Positions 1 to 8,804 of a stretch of DNA of 64,000 nucleotides are shown here, in pieces. Under the pieces are notes generated by a model. The model did no database searches. It was not told where the DNA came from and saw only the letters and a program-made list of their open reading frames with translations. The stretch is from Streptomyces caniferus (GTDB lineage Bacteria > Actinomycetota > Actinomycetes > Streptomycetales > Streptomycetaceae): positions 372,001 to 436,000 of the forward strand of contig NZ_BLIN01000001.1 in NCBI RefSeq assembly GCF_009811555.1. The letters are read 5' to 3'. A program made the translations under genes and the position numbers. The stretch's first letter is position 1. Every line of letters starts with the position of its first letter.

Positions 1-1102
1 ACAGGTGGCCGCCCTCGCTCCCCGCGTACCAGGCACGCCGGGTGGCCTCGTCCAGTTCGACGGCGCCGTCCGGCAGTCCATAGGTCTCGATGGTGCCGTT
101 GAACAGGGCCTTGACCAGCTCGCCGGAGTCTTCCGAGCGGGTATGACGGCTGACGAGCTGGGCCGCCGCGTCCGCGGTGCTGTGGCCGACGGCGAGCTTC
201 ACCTTGTCGTTGGTCGGCTTGCGCGACCTCGGGGCGGGGTCCTTGTACCGCCACGGGACGTGCAACGCGGTGCCGTAATAGCGCGAGTCCGTGAGCCCGG
301 AGGTGTCGCCGGGCGCGGACCAGCCGAGCGCGCGCAGCACGGCTTCCATGCTGGTGTCGGGCTGGTCCAGGTTGCCGGGTTGCGGCGGCAGCAGGCCGGG
401 GATGTCGCGGGCCCGCTGGAGAATGTCCGCGCCGGGGTCGGCGTACCAGCCGATGACGGCGTAACTCAGGTCGTTGTCGGGGGCGTAGTGGTACCCGCTG
501 CCCTGCTGGAGGTCCTTGAGGGTGTCATGGAAGCAGAAAACGTCCATGTGGTAGCTGGCGAACGCGGCGAAGGCCGGCAGGCCCGGGCCCACCGCGGTCA
601 GGAACGGCTCACGCCGGGCGGGCTCGGTCCATGGGTCGGTGACCGTCAGCTCGTGGTGGCGTCCGATGGTGTCCTGGTGCGGGTCCACGGTCTGCCCGTC
701 CGGGCTGCGGTCGGTGAGGTACCAGCTGTTGCCCTCGGTCCAGTCGTGGCCGTAGTCACTGACCGGCAGGTAGTCGCTGTGCACCACCCAGCCCTTTGCC
801 TGCCGGGCACCGTCCCGGTTGTAGTAGCGCACCATCAGCCAGCGGTTGGGCACCAGGGGGAAGGTGGTCTCTCCGGTGATCGCGTCATAGTGGCCTCGGG
901 CCAGCGCCTCGGGGAGCTCCCACTGGATGTGGACGCCGTCGAGATCCGTCACTTCCCGGTGGAACGGCGGCTCGGGGCTCTTCGCCTCGTTCAGCATGAT
1001 GCTGAAGTCCGGCGTCCAGCGGTTGAATTCGTGTTCGCCGAGTTGCTGAGTGACCACCAGGGTGTGCAGACGCACCGGGACGATCAGGTCGGTGTCAGGC
1101 AT
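1..1102 (-). CDS. Uncharacterised protein, third gene of the DUF6603 operon (3' end outside window)
   Basis: About 367 codons are visible before the gene leaves the window on the left. The ATG start overlaps the end of the preceding gene by 8 bases, which implies one transcript and probably coupled translation. The product has no signal peptide and no membrane segment. It is rich in Trp, Tyr and Asp, begins MPDTDLIVPVRLHTLVV, and contains the distinctive stretch LFNGTIETYGLPDGAVELDE near the visible end. I recognise no catalytic motif. From memory, similar proteins accompany DUF6603 proteins in other bacteria, but I cannot verify this here. The function is unknown, and a structural or assembly role beside its two large neighbours is only inference. 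Confidence 0.8.
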   Translation of the reverse strand, partial: MPDTDLIVPVRLHTLVVTQQLGEHEFNRWTPDFSIMLNEAKSPEPPFHREVTDLDGVHIQWELPEALARGHYDAITGETTFPLVPNRWLMVRYYNRDGARQAKGWVVHSDYLPVSDYGHDWTEGNSWYLTDRSPDGQTVDPHQDTIGRHHELTVTDPWTEPARREPFLTAVGPGLPAFAAFASYHMDVFCFHDTLKDLQQGSGYHYAPDNDLSYAVIGWYADPGADILQRARDIPGLLPPQPGNLDQPDTSMEAVLRALGWSAPGDTSGLTDSRYYGTALHVPWRYKDPAPRSRKPTNDKVKLAVGHSTADAAAQLVSRHTRSEDSGELVKALFNGTIETYGLPDGAVELDEATRRAWYAGSEGGHL

Positions 1103-3374
1103 TGCGGCCTCCGGCTGCGGGCACCAGCTTCTGCTCAAGCGGCGCGTTGATCATTTCCAGGGCGAACTCGCTGGGGCTCAGCCGGGTGTTGTTGCCGTCC
1201 CTGCCGAACTGTCGCGACAGCGCGGGGACGAGGCCGGGGTCACCGTCGAGCAGGTTCAGCACGTGGTGCGTTCCGGGGCGCAGGTGACGGGAGAAAACCG
1301 TGCCGGAGTCGGTCGGCCAGTCGACGTGCTGAGGAGCGCCGAGTTCGGCGTCCTCTCCGGCCACGAGGTGGCGCAGCGCGAGCTTGCCGCCCGAGGTGGT
1401 GCCGAAGTGGATGCCTTCGCCGGGTTCGCGGATGACGATCTCGTCGGGGACGTTGTCGAAGAGCAGGAGCAGGACGTCGGGGGCCGGGTGGTCGCGGCGC
1501 AGTTCGGCCAGTGTCTCGCTGTCGCGCTTGGCGATGAGGTCGAACTCTGGCCAGGCGGGGACGAGCGCGGAGCGCAGCAGCAGCCCGGCTTCCGGGGGTG
1601 TGCTCATGGTGCGGGCCGCGACCGCGGCCTGGAGAGTGTCGTCGAGTTGCCGGTCGAGGGAGGTGTGCAGGCCGATGCTGCGGGCGCCGTTGCGTAGCGC
1701 CTCCAGCCAGTGCGGGTCGATCCGGAACAGCCGCAGCGACTCCGGTGGCAGCATGCGCGGGTCGGGGACGAGGTAGCCGAAGGGGATGCCGTGCAGCCGG
1801 TCGAGGCGTTCCATCCAGGCGGGTAGGCCGGCGGTGTGCTGTTCGGCGGTCCGCGTCAGGGCTGTTCGCTGGGCGGTCATGCCGAGCAGCAGGCGCCGGT
1901 CGGCGCGGTTGCGGCGCGCCGGAGGCGGTGGTGGCGGCGGCTCCTCCTGCAGCAGGTCGTGCTGCGGGGTGGCCAGGGCGCGGCGGATGTCGCCGCTGCG
2001 ATGGGCGAGGGTGCGCAGCCAGTCGAGGTTGGGGCGCAGCTGGGTCTCGGGATCGGCGGCCGTGCGGCCCGGCGCCGGGGTGGCGAGGCGGGCGCGCGAG
2101 GGATCGGCGGCGATGGCCATCAACCCGACGGCCTGGTTGGAGAGTTGGCGGCGGGCGCGGACCAGGTCGGCGCTGTAGTCGGGGTCGGCGAGGGCGAGGG
2201 TGCGGCCCAGTGTCCAGGCGGAGGCGTAGCTGACGTCGAAGACCCCGTACTCCTTGTCGTAGATCAGGGCGTGGTCGGCGGTGGTCCGGGTTTCCGGGTC
2301 GGGGTCGTAACCCTCGGGGAGCGGCTGGGCGGTGACGGCGGTGCACGGGCCGCGGTACCAGGCGTAGCTGAGTTCGCCGGAGAGCAGGCGCTGGGGTACG
2401 GGGACGTAGCCGCGCGCGAGCCGGTCGCGGACGTACCGCTCGTGCGCGTCGCGGGCCTCGCTCTGCGGGGCTGGTTCCAGCCGCAGGGCCAGGCGCTCGG
2501 CGTTGCCGGGGTCGCCGAGGCTGCGGGCGACGAGCTGTTTGAGCAGGCACTCCGGGTCGAGCTCCGCGGTGTGGTCGTTGGTGAACGACCACGACCACAG
2601 GGCGGCGAGGCGAAGGTGCGTGGCCCCGCTGTCGAAACTGCCGTCGAGCGCTTCGTCGTGGCCTTCGAGGGAGACGAGGTGGACGCTGCGCGGGCCGACG
2701 CGGTCGCGGGCGAAACGGCTGCCGGTGACGACGGCGAACGAGCCCTCGGTCAGCTTCTCGCCGCCCGCACGGTCGGGGGTCGGGGGGTGGACGTCGCGCA
2801 CGTGGGTCAGGTAGGGCAGTTCGTCCTTGCGCGGCATGAGGGCGCGGAAGAGTGCCACGGGGACGTCGATGGTGCGACAGGTCGACTCGGCGGTCCTTGG
2901 GTCGAGATCGCCGAGGCGGATGCCGGGCGGCTGGACGGTCGGTTCGTCCGGAACGCACAGTTTGGTGACGGGGCGTGAGGTGGCGAGGCCGACGGCCTCG
3001 GGGTCGTCCGACAGCTCCCCTTCCTCGAACACCAGCAGAGCCATCCACGGCGTGACGGCGCCGTCCCTCGCCCAGTGCAGATCGCGCTCCCAGGGCAGCA
3101 CCGAGCGGGTCAGCGTGATGTGCGGCAGGACGGTGCGATAGTCGCCGCTGGAGCCGGGCGGCGGGTAGACCGCCTGCACGGACGCCTCGTCGAGCACGAA
3201 CTGGGCGGCCCGCACCTCGAATCGCGCCTCGGCCGTGGGGAGCGGTGCGCTGGTGGTGATGTCCTCTGCGCCCTTGAGGAGCTTGTGCTCGGCGTGGATG
3301 GTGTAGGTGCCGGCCTGGATGCCGGGGGCCAGGTGGTCGTAGAAGGTGACGTCGAGATCGGGTCCGGTGGCCAC
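1095..3374 (-). CDS. Uncharacterised 759-residue protein, second gene of the DUF6603 operon
   Basis: A GTG start sits behind a strong ribosome site (GAGAGGGGG), 14 bases after the upstream gene. No signal peptide or transmembrane helix is visible, so the protein is probably cytoplasmic. The N-terminal 120 residues look beta-rich and contain LPHITLTRSVLPWERDLHW. The middle is helical, followed by a polyproline run (seven prolines, near residue 480) that probably separates two domains. The C-terminal part contains PFGYLVPDPRMLPPESLRLF and a GARSIGLHTSLDRQ motif. None of this matches an enzyme family I know. Its position between a DUF6603 giant and another unknown suggests all three act together. 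It could be a scaffold or a particle component, but that is inference. Confidence 0.8.
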   Translation of the reverse strand: MATGPDLDVTFYDHLAPGIQAGTYTIHAEHKLLKGAEDITTSAPLPTAEARFEVRAAQFVLDEASVQAVYPPPGSSGDYRTVLPHITLTRSVLPWERDLHWARDGAVTPWMALLVFEEGELSDDPEAVGLATSRPVTKLCVPDEPTVQPPGIRLGDLDPRTAESTCRTIDVPVALFRALMPRKDELPYLTHVRDVHPPTPDRAGGEKLTEGSFAVVTGSRFARDRVGPRSVHLVSLEGHDEALDGSFDSGATHLRLAALWSWSFTNDHTAELDPECLLKQLVARSLGDPGNAERLALRLEPAPQSEARDAHERYVRDRLARGYVPVPQRLLSGELSYAWYRGPCTAVTAQPLPEGYDPDPETRTTADHALIYDKEYGVFDVSYASAWTLGRTLALADPDYSADLVRARRQLSNQAVGLMAIAADPSRARLATPAPGRTAADPETQLRPNLDWLRTLAHRSGDIRRALATPQHDLLQEEPPPPPPPARRNRADRRLLLGMTAQRTALTRTAEQHTAGLPAWMERLDRLHGIPFGYLVPDPRMLPPESLRLFRIDPHWLEALRNGARSIGLHTSLDRQLDDTLQAAVAARTMSTPPEAGLLLRSALVPAWPEFDLIAKRDSETLAELRRDHPAPDVLLLLFDNVPDEIVIREPGEGIHFGTTSGGKLALRHLVAGEDAELGAPQHVDWPTDSGTVFSRHLRPGTHHVLNLLDGDPGLVPALSRQFGRDGNNTRLSPSEFALEMINAPLEQKLVPAAGGRNA

Positions 3375-3388
3375 GAAAGGCCCCCTCT

Positions 3389-6300
3389 CTAGCGGGCGTT
3401 GGTGGTCAGGGGACGGGAGACGAGGTAGTCGCGGGCGTCGTCGGCGTACTGCCGCAGGGACGCCCCGGCGGCTCCGGGGGCCAGCCCGAGCCGGTGCAGG
3501 GCTCCGTAGGCGGCGGCGCGGTTGTCCTTGGTGGCCGCGTCGATGCCTTCGGCGATCGTCTCGATGCTGTCGACGGTGTCGATGAGCGGGACCGGGCCCT
3601 GCGGGTCACCGTTCCGCAGCGGGGTATGGCCGTGCGGCGTGACGGGGGTGATGCTGAGCGCCTTGGAGGTGACCGGGCCGAGCTCGCCCGCGCTGTCGGC
3701 CTCGGGGACGGCGAGGCGCAGGCCGCAGAGCTGCCCCGCGAGCAGGTCGGGGCCGTCGAGGGCCTGGTCGGGGCGGTCAAGCGGGGTTCCCCACAGGGCG
3801 GTTGGGGCATCCCGTCGCAGGATCTCGATGTCGAAGTCGCGGTAGTGGGTGCTGGTGCCCTTGCGGACGGTGATCCGGAACTCGGAGGTGATGCTCTCCC
3901 GTTCCCGCATCGGCCGGATGCTGATCCTGTCGTCCGGCGACCCGGCCGACTCGTACGGCTCGTCATTGAGGTAGATCTGTGTGGCGGGGATGACCGTCTC
4001 GACCGCGGCAGCGAACCCGGCGGCGGCGATGAGCGCAGGGGCCTGTTCCGCGCGGCGCGCGGCGAGTTCGCCCGGGTCGACATCGGCAAGCAGCCCGCCG
4101 AGCGGGGTGATGCTCAGCGGCTCGGGCAGCTGTTCGCGGACCTCCGGCCACTTCGCGGCGTCGAGCGGCTTGCGCTTGGCGCCGATATCGAAGCTGAACG
4201 AGATGAACCAGACCTTGACCGTGGCCCGGCCGCCGAGCGGCGGCATCCACAACGACAGGTCGATGCCGACCTCGATGGACACCCGGACCTTGACGAACCA
4301 CACCTTGATGGTGAACGCGACGCCGATGCTGATGCCGAGGTCGGCTTCCAGAGAGAAGGGGCGCCACTGGACCAGTATGTCGATGTAGGCGGTGAACCAG
4401 GCGGACAGCAGCCCCGAGGCGTACGTCGCGGCGAGCCGGCCACCGACCATGAACGCGTTGGGCGTGAGCGCGGTATAGACCTCCGCCTTGACCATGATCT
4501 TGCTGTCAGGGGCCCAGACGAAGCCGAGCCGCGCCGGGACCGGGTAATGGTCCGGCACCCGGAACCTGGGGTGGTAACCGCCGGCGGTGATGACGAAGTC
4601 ACCCGCATGCGGACCCGCCGTCCAGATGTACACGGCGATGCCGCCGGTGAGCTGGACCGCCGGGTCGTAGACGAAGGAGCCTGGGCCGACCACTGCGTCC
4701 AGCGAGAGCAGCCCCTGGGATCGCACATAGGCCAGCTTGAGATCGATGTTGAGGCGGGCGTGGGTGTAGGGGGCGCCCTTGGGGAAGGTGATCGAGGTGC
4801 GGCCGAGCAGCATCACCTTCAGGTCGTCGCCGAACTCCACGAGGGCGAGCGCCCGGGCGGCGATGAACTGGAACGACGTGAACTGCACGCCGATCGCGCC
4901 CCAGTAGCGCCCTTCGGCGGGCCGCACCCAGTCGTTCAGCCGCTCCAGCATCTGCGCCGGTCCGGTCCCGTCCGGGCCGGCGCCCAACCGGTTGACCAGC
5001 GGGAACTCGTCGAGCTGCGTGATCTCCGGGACGCGCACCGTGCTGTTGACGCCGAAGCCGCCGGACAGGCCGGTGACGGTGAACGCGGGCGGGCCGAACA
5101 GCGCCCCGCCGTCCCGCGCGGCGATCTCGCCGAAGAGGAAGACCGAGGACCAGCCGTCGACGCTGCGGGCGTAACTGCCCGCAGCCTCCATGGCGAAGAA
5201 CCCGGTCTCCACCGCGATCGCACCGGTGATGTAGACGGCGTACTTCTCGTCGTCGCGGACCACCAGGGCCCCGGTGACCTTCAGCGGGGGCACGTCGATG
5301 CGCAGCCCGGCACCCTGGAGCACGGGGGTGAGCCGGTAGTCCTTGTCGAGGCCGAGGCCCAGGCCGACCGTATCCAGCTGGACAGGGCCCAGGGAGAGGG
5401 TGGCATCGAACGCGACGAACAGCACATCGCGCCGGTAGCCGAGGCCGACCTTGCGGATCCGGACCGGGCCGAAGACCCGGCCGACGTCCTGCGAGGACCG
5501 TTCCCGGTCCTCGTACGACCGGATCCGCTCGCGCCCGAGGACCACGCCATCCACCGGTGCGGGGGTACCGAGAGCGAGGGCGCTGCCAGGCCGGGAGTCC
5601 AGGCGAAGCACCAGCGGCGGCAACTCCTCATCGCCTACGTACAGCAACGCCCAGATCAGCACGCCGGGTTGGAGGGGTTCGTCCAGCAGCCGGGGCAGGC
5701 TCGGCCGGGCGACGGCGGCCGGTACGGCGAGCGCACGGGCTTCCCCCTCGCCGCCGTCTCCGCCGCTCCCGCTGCCGTCGCCGATGATGCCCGCGATCTC
5801 GTCGAGTTCGTCATTGACCCTTTCGACCTGCCCCTGCGGCCAGGCAGCGGAGGCATAGCCGAACTGAACACCGGTCAATGCGATGTCGTTGTCCAGGGTG
5901 ATGCATTCACCCACCAACGGCAGTTGTGAGGCACGCGCCTCAACGGCCGCGCGAACCGCCATCGCATAACGGCGCCGCTTGGGGGCTGTGTTGTCGACCG
6001 GCTGCGAGGCGAGCATCCAGCCGCAGCGCTCGGTGCGGGCCGCCAGCAGGAGCAGGTCGTCGTCGAGGTCGAGGTGGAGGCCGACCTCATACACCTTCGG
6101 GGTGAGCATCGGGGGCAGCTCGGGCAGGGCGAGCCCGAGCGCACCGGCCAAGTCCTGAGCGGTCACGCCCGAGGCGTGCTGCCAGACCGCGGTGAGCCTC
6201 TTGGGCCACGGCGGGCCCGGTACGTCACCCGGCAGCTTGAACACCAGCCTGCTGTCCCCGACCGTCAGGACGACATCGGGCAGGATCGGCCGCAACCGAC

Positions 6301-8113
6301 GCTCACCCAGGTCGAGTTCAAAGCCGAGCCCGGTCAGCTCGATATGGGCATCGCCGAGGTCGAAGTCCGGGTCGAAGGTGAGACTCAGCACCCAGTCGGG
6401 AAGCCAGTCCAGGCCGACCCTGGGGATGCTCCAGTCGCCGAACCGCAAGGGCGGCAGCAGGTCCCGCCACGAGGTGCCCCCACCTCCCCCTCCCCCGCCA
6501 GTCGGCCAGGGCAGGCTCCAGTCCAGGCGCGACGGGGCCGAGGGAAAGGTCCAGCCGAGGCCGAGCGAGAGACCGGCCAGCGGATTGCCCGGCAGCCTCG
6601 GCCACTCCACTGCGCCGACCAGGTCGGAGATCCACCCGTTCAGCAGGTCGAGTTGCGGCGCCGTGGGCCAGTCGGGCCCGCCGAACAACCCGAAGGCGCT
6701 CAGGTCGATCCCCTTGTCGGAGAAGAACTCGCCGAGGAACGGAAGGTCCCCCAGGGTGGCCTGCAGACGGGGGAAGCCGATCAGGCCCAGCTTCGACCAC
6801 CGGTCCGAGCCCAGCGGCAGACCCGCGAACACCAGCCGCAGCCAGTCCGACGCCCCGCTGAACGCGATGGCTCCGCTGCTCAGGTCAAGCCGGAGCCCCA
6901 GGGACGGCACGGTGGGGAAGATGTCCGGCAGCTCCGGTAGCTCCAGGCCGAGCAGGGCGGCGAGGTCCGGCAGGGTGAGCGGGGATCCGTCCCGCCACCA
7001 GCCGGTCAGCTCCCTGGGCTGCGGCAGGCCGGGGAAGCCGGGGAGGTCCATCTCCACGCGCGGGATGTCGAACCGCAGCACACGGCCTCCGCCCAGCTGG
7101 AGGGAGAGTGCGGGTAGCCGCCGCACGATGTCGACCGGGCCGACGTCCGGGAGCGCGAAGTCGAAGCCGAGATCCGGGAGTTCGATCCGAAGCCAACCGA
7201 GGTCGATGTCAACATCGAACAAGGAGCCGAGGCGGCCACCGCCGCCCGATCCGCCTCCAGACGACCAACCCAGGCCGAATTTCGACACCGTGAACCGCCC
7301 GAGCCTGATCGCAGGGAAGTCCTGCCAGGACACCTCCGGCACAAGCCGAACGAGCCACACGCGCGGACCACCACCGGGCAGGACATAGGCCGCGCCGACC
7401 CACAGCCCCGCCCCTAGTGCACGGTCCTCCGGAAGCAGCGGCCAAAAGGTCCCGCCGCCGTCCACCGCTTCGGCCACCGCCGTGTTGATCAACGTGGCTT
7501 GCTCGGCGGTGACCTCACCGGGGGCCGCGATCAGTTCGACGCCCTGGACGCCGACCTCGTCGCCGCCGGGGATCTCCGCACCAATGTGGGGCAGGTCGGA
7601 CAGGTGGACGTCACTGTCCTTGACCCCGACCAGGCACACCAGCCCGTCACCCGCCCGGGGGCCGGCGAACACGATCCGCACATGCTCCGTCTCCGCCGTG
7701 ATGACCACCCTGCCGAGCGCCAGGCTGTCGTACTGAGCCGTCACCCGCCGGATCCCAGGGACGAATGCGCGCGGTGCTCCCGTCAGGTCCAGCCCCCAGG
7801 CGTCCGCCATCGCGACCACGTCGAGCGTTTCGCCCTCGGCCGCGTCGTGCCGCGCGGTCAGCCCGGTCACGTACTGGTTCGCCGCATCCGCCGCAAAGCG
7901 CAACGTCACCACCACCTCGGGCCCGCCCAGCACCGCGACGGTCCCGAGGACGGTGAGCTCCTCCGCACGCACCTCCGTGGTACGCAGAGCGAGTAACTCG
8001 CCGTTGCCCACGAGCTGGTAGAGCTCGGGGAACGGAAACTCATCCAACCTCAGAACGAACTCGCCGCCCGGCTGCGGAAAACGACGCTTGAGGTCTTCGA
8101 CGGACACAGGCAT
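3389..8113 (-). CDS. Giant DUF6603-type protein, 1574 residues, first gene of the operon
   Basis: The ATG at 8113 is preferred over an in-frame start 47 codons upstream because it has GAGGGGG five bases before it. The upstream extension has no coding look. The C-terminal half (roughly residues 850-1400) resembles the DUF6603 family, with FGPPAFTVTGLSGGFGVNS followed by long runs of alternating polar/hydrophobic residues typical of beta strands. The N-terminal half holds two copies of a module: a Gly-rich linker (near residues 284 and 541), a beta-rich stretch, then a motif with LGLELPELP near 390 and LGLALPELP near 660. There is no signal peptide and no helix-type membrane segment. DUF6603 has no established function. 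The protein is very large, its codon use is normal for Streptomyces, and two further unknown genes follow it within 14 and minus 8 bases. Confidence 0.8.
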   Translation of the reverse strand: MPVSVEDLKRRFPQPGGEFVLRLDEFPFPELYQLVGNGELLALRTTEVRAEELTVLGTVAVLGGPEVVVTLRFAADAANQYVTGLTARHDAAEGETLDVVAMADAWGLDLTGAPRAFVPGIRRVTAQYDSLALGRVVITAETEHVRIVFAGPRAGDGLVCLVGVKDSDVHLSDLPHIGAEIPGGDEVGVQGVELIAAPGEVTAEQATLINTAVAEAVDGGGTFWPLLPEDRALGAGLWVGAAYVLPGGGPRVWLVRLVPEVSWQDFPAIRLGRFTVSKFGLGWSSGGGSGGGGRLGSLFDVDIDLGWLRIELPDLGFDFALPDVGPVDIVRRLPALSLQLGGGRVLRFDIPRVEMDLPGFPGLPQPRELTGWWRDGSPLTLPDLAALLGLELPELPDIFPTVPSLGLRLDLSSGAIAFSGASDWLRLVFAGLPLGSDRWSKLGLIGFPRLQATLGDLPFLGEFFSDKGIDLSAFGLFGGPDWPTAPQLDLLNGWISDLVGAVEWPRLPGNPLAGLSLGLGWTFPSAPSRLDWSLPWPTGGGGGGGGTSWRDLLPPLRFGDWSIPRVGLDWLPDWVLSLTFDPDFDLGDAHIELTGLGFELDLGERRLRPILPDVVLTVGDSRLVFKLPGDVPGPPWPKRLTAVWQHASGVTAQDLAGALGLALPELPPMLTPKVYEVGLHLDLDDDLLLLAARTERCGWMLASQPVDNTAPKRRRYAMAVRAAVEARASQLPLVGECITLDNDIALTGVQFGYASAAWPQGQVERVNDELDEIAGIIGDGSGSGGDGGEGEARALAVPAAVARPSLPRLLDEPLQPGVLIWALLYVGDEELPPLVLRLDSRPGSALALGTPAPVDGVVLGRERIRSYEDRERSSQDVGRVFGPVRIRKVGLGYRRDVLFVAFDATLSLGPVQLDTVGLGLGLDKDYRLTPVLQGAGLRIDVPPLKVTGALVVRDDEKYAVYITGAIAVETGFFAMEAAGSYARSVDGWSSVFLFGEIAARDGGALFGPPAFTVTGLSGGFGVNSTVRVPEITQLDEFPLVNRLGAGPDGTGPAQMLERLNDWVRPAEGRYWGAIGVQFTSFQFIAARALALVEFGDDLKVMLLGRTSITFPKGAPYTHARLNIDLKLAYVRSQGLLSLDAVVGPGSFVYDPAVQLTGGIAVYIWTAGPHAGDFVITAGGYHPRFRVPDHYPVPARLGFVWAPDSKIMVKAEVYTALTPNAFMVGGRLAATYASGLLSAWFTAYIDILVQWRPFSLEADLGISIGVAFTIKVWFVKVRVSIEVGIDLSLWMPPLGGRATVKVWFISFSFDIGAKRKPLDAAKWPEVREQLPEPLSITPLGGLLADVDPGELAARRAEQAPALIAAAGFAAAVETVIPATQIYLNDEPYESAGSPDDRISIRPMRERESITSEFRITVRKGTSTHYRDFDIEILRRDAPTALWGTPLDRPDQALDGPDLLAGQLCGLRLAVPEADSAGELGPVTSKALSITPVTPHGHTPLRNGDPQGPVPLIDTVDSIETIAEGIDAATKDNRAAAYGALHRLGLAPGAAGASLRQYADDARDYLVSRPLTTNAR

Positions 8114-8491
8114 GGAGTCCCCCTCGTGGGCTGCTGGACCGCAAGACGACATGCAGGCCCCGGCCCCCTTGCCCACGGGCTGCACCGGCGATATGGAACT
8201 ACGGATTACGCACATGCCGCGAGATGGCTTGCGAAATCCAGCCATTCGCCCCAACAGGGGAAATTCTGTGCTACGCGCACTGGGCCTCTGGGGGAGGTCC
8301 GGCTCGGAAGGTCATCTCCGGCACTTCACGGAGGGACCTCCAGAAGCCCGGGAACGTGCCCGCCTGGCAAGACGGAGCTCATGGCGCACGGGCCGCGGAC
8401 TGCGCAGCCGTGCGGCGGCCAGGTCCAGGTCCCAGCGCCCCGTGTGGACCTCCACCGCCCTGCCCAGAGTGCGCGGCCAGGGCGGCGCCGA
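8114..8491. other. Non-coding upstream region of the DUF6603 operon
   Basis: No convincing gene is visible on either strand. The part next to the operon start is noticeably more AT-rich than the surroundings (near 8190-8280) and is the natural place for the leftward operon promoter. I could not assign a reliable -10/-35 pair. Confidence 0.5.
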
Positions 8492-8719
8492 TCAGACCTT
8501 CTCGACCATCCGAGCCTGGGCGGCTGTGACCATCCGGATGCCTTCCACATCCGAAATAAGGACGGACACCCGGCCCGGATGTGCCAGGGAAGTCGCGCAC
8601 AGCATGGTGTCGAGGGCGTACCCCACCTGATGAACCGTGGGAATGAGCGTCACGCGAGCGTCAATATTCCGGAACCGCACCGACGCCACCCATCGGCCTG
8701 CCACAAAACCCCAGGTCAT
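8492..8719 (-). CDS. Possible small protein of 75 residues, unknown
   Basis: The reading frame runs from an ATG at 8719 (MTWGFVAGRWVASVRF) to a stop at 8492. Its amino-acid composition is protein-like, with alternating hydrophobic strands such as RVSVLISDVEGIRMVTAAQ. Third codon positions are less GC-rich (ATT, GTT, CAT, TTT, GCA appear) than in neighbouring genes. The ribosome site is poor: GGACGGGG lies directly against the start. It may be a real small gene, an acquired gene, or the remnant of a longer one. I recognise no family. Confidence 0.35.
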   Translation of the reverse strand: MTWGFVAGRWVASVRFRNIDARVTLIPTVHQVGYALDTMLCATSLAHPGRVSVLISDVEGIRMVTAAQARMVEKV

Positions 8720-8804
8720 CCCCGTCCGACCAGGGCGCCGACCACATGACCTGCTGGATCCGCGAAAACACGTCGAGTTCCCGCAAGGATCCGAAAACCG
8801 CAGG

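Noticed and set aside
8232..8529. Plus-strand frame of about 100 codons in the spacer left of the methyltransferase gene
   Set aside because: It is Pro/Arg/Ala-rich in its second half, has no ribosome site, and the composition matches non-coding GC-rich DNA.
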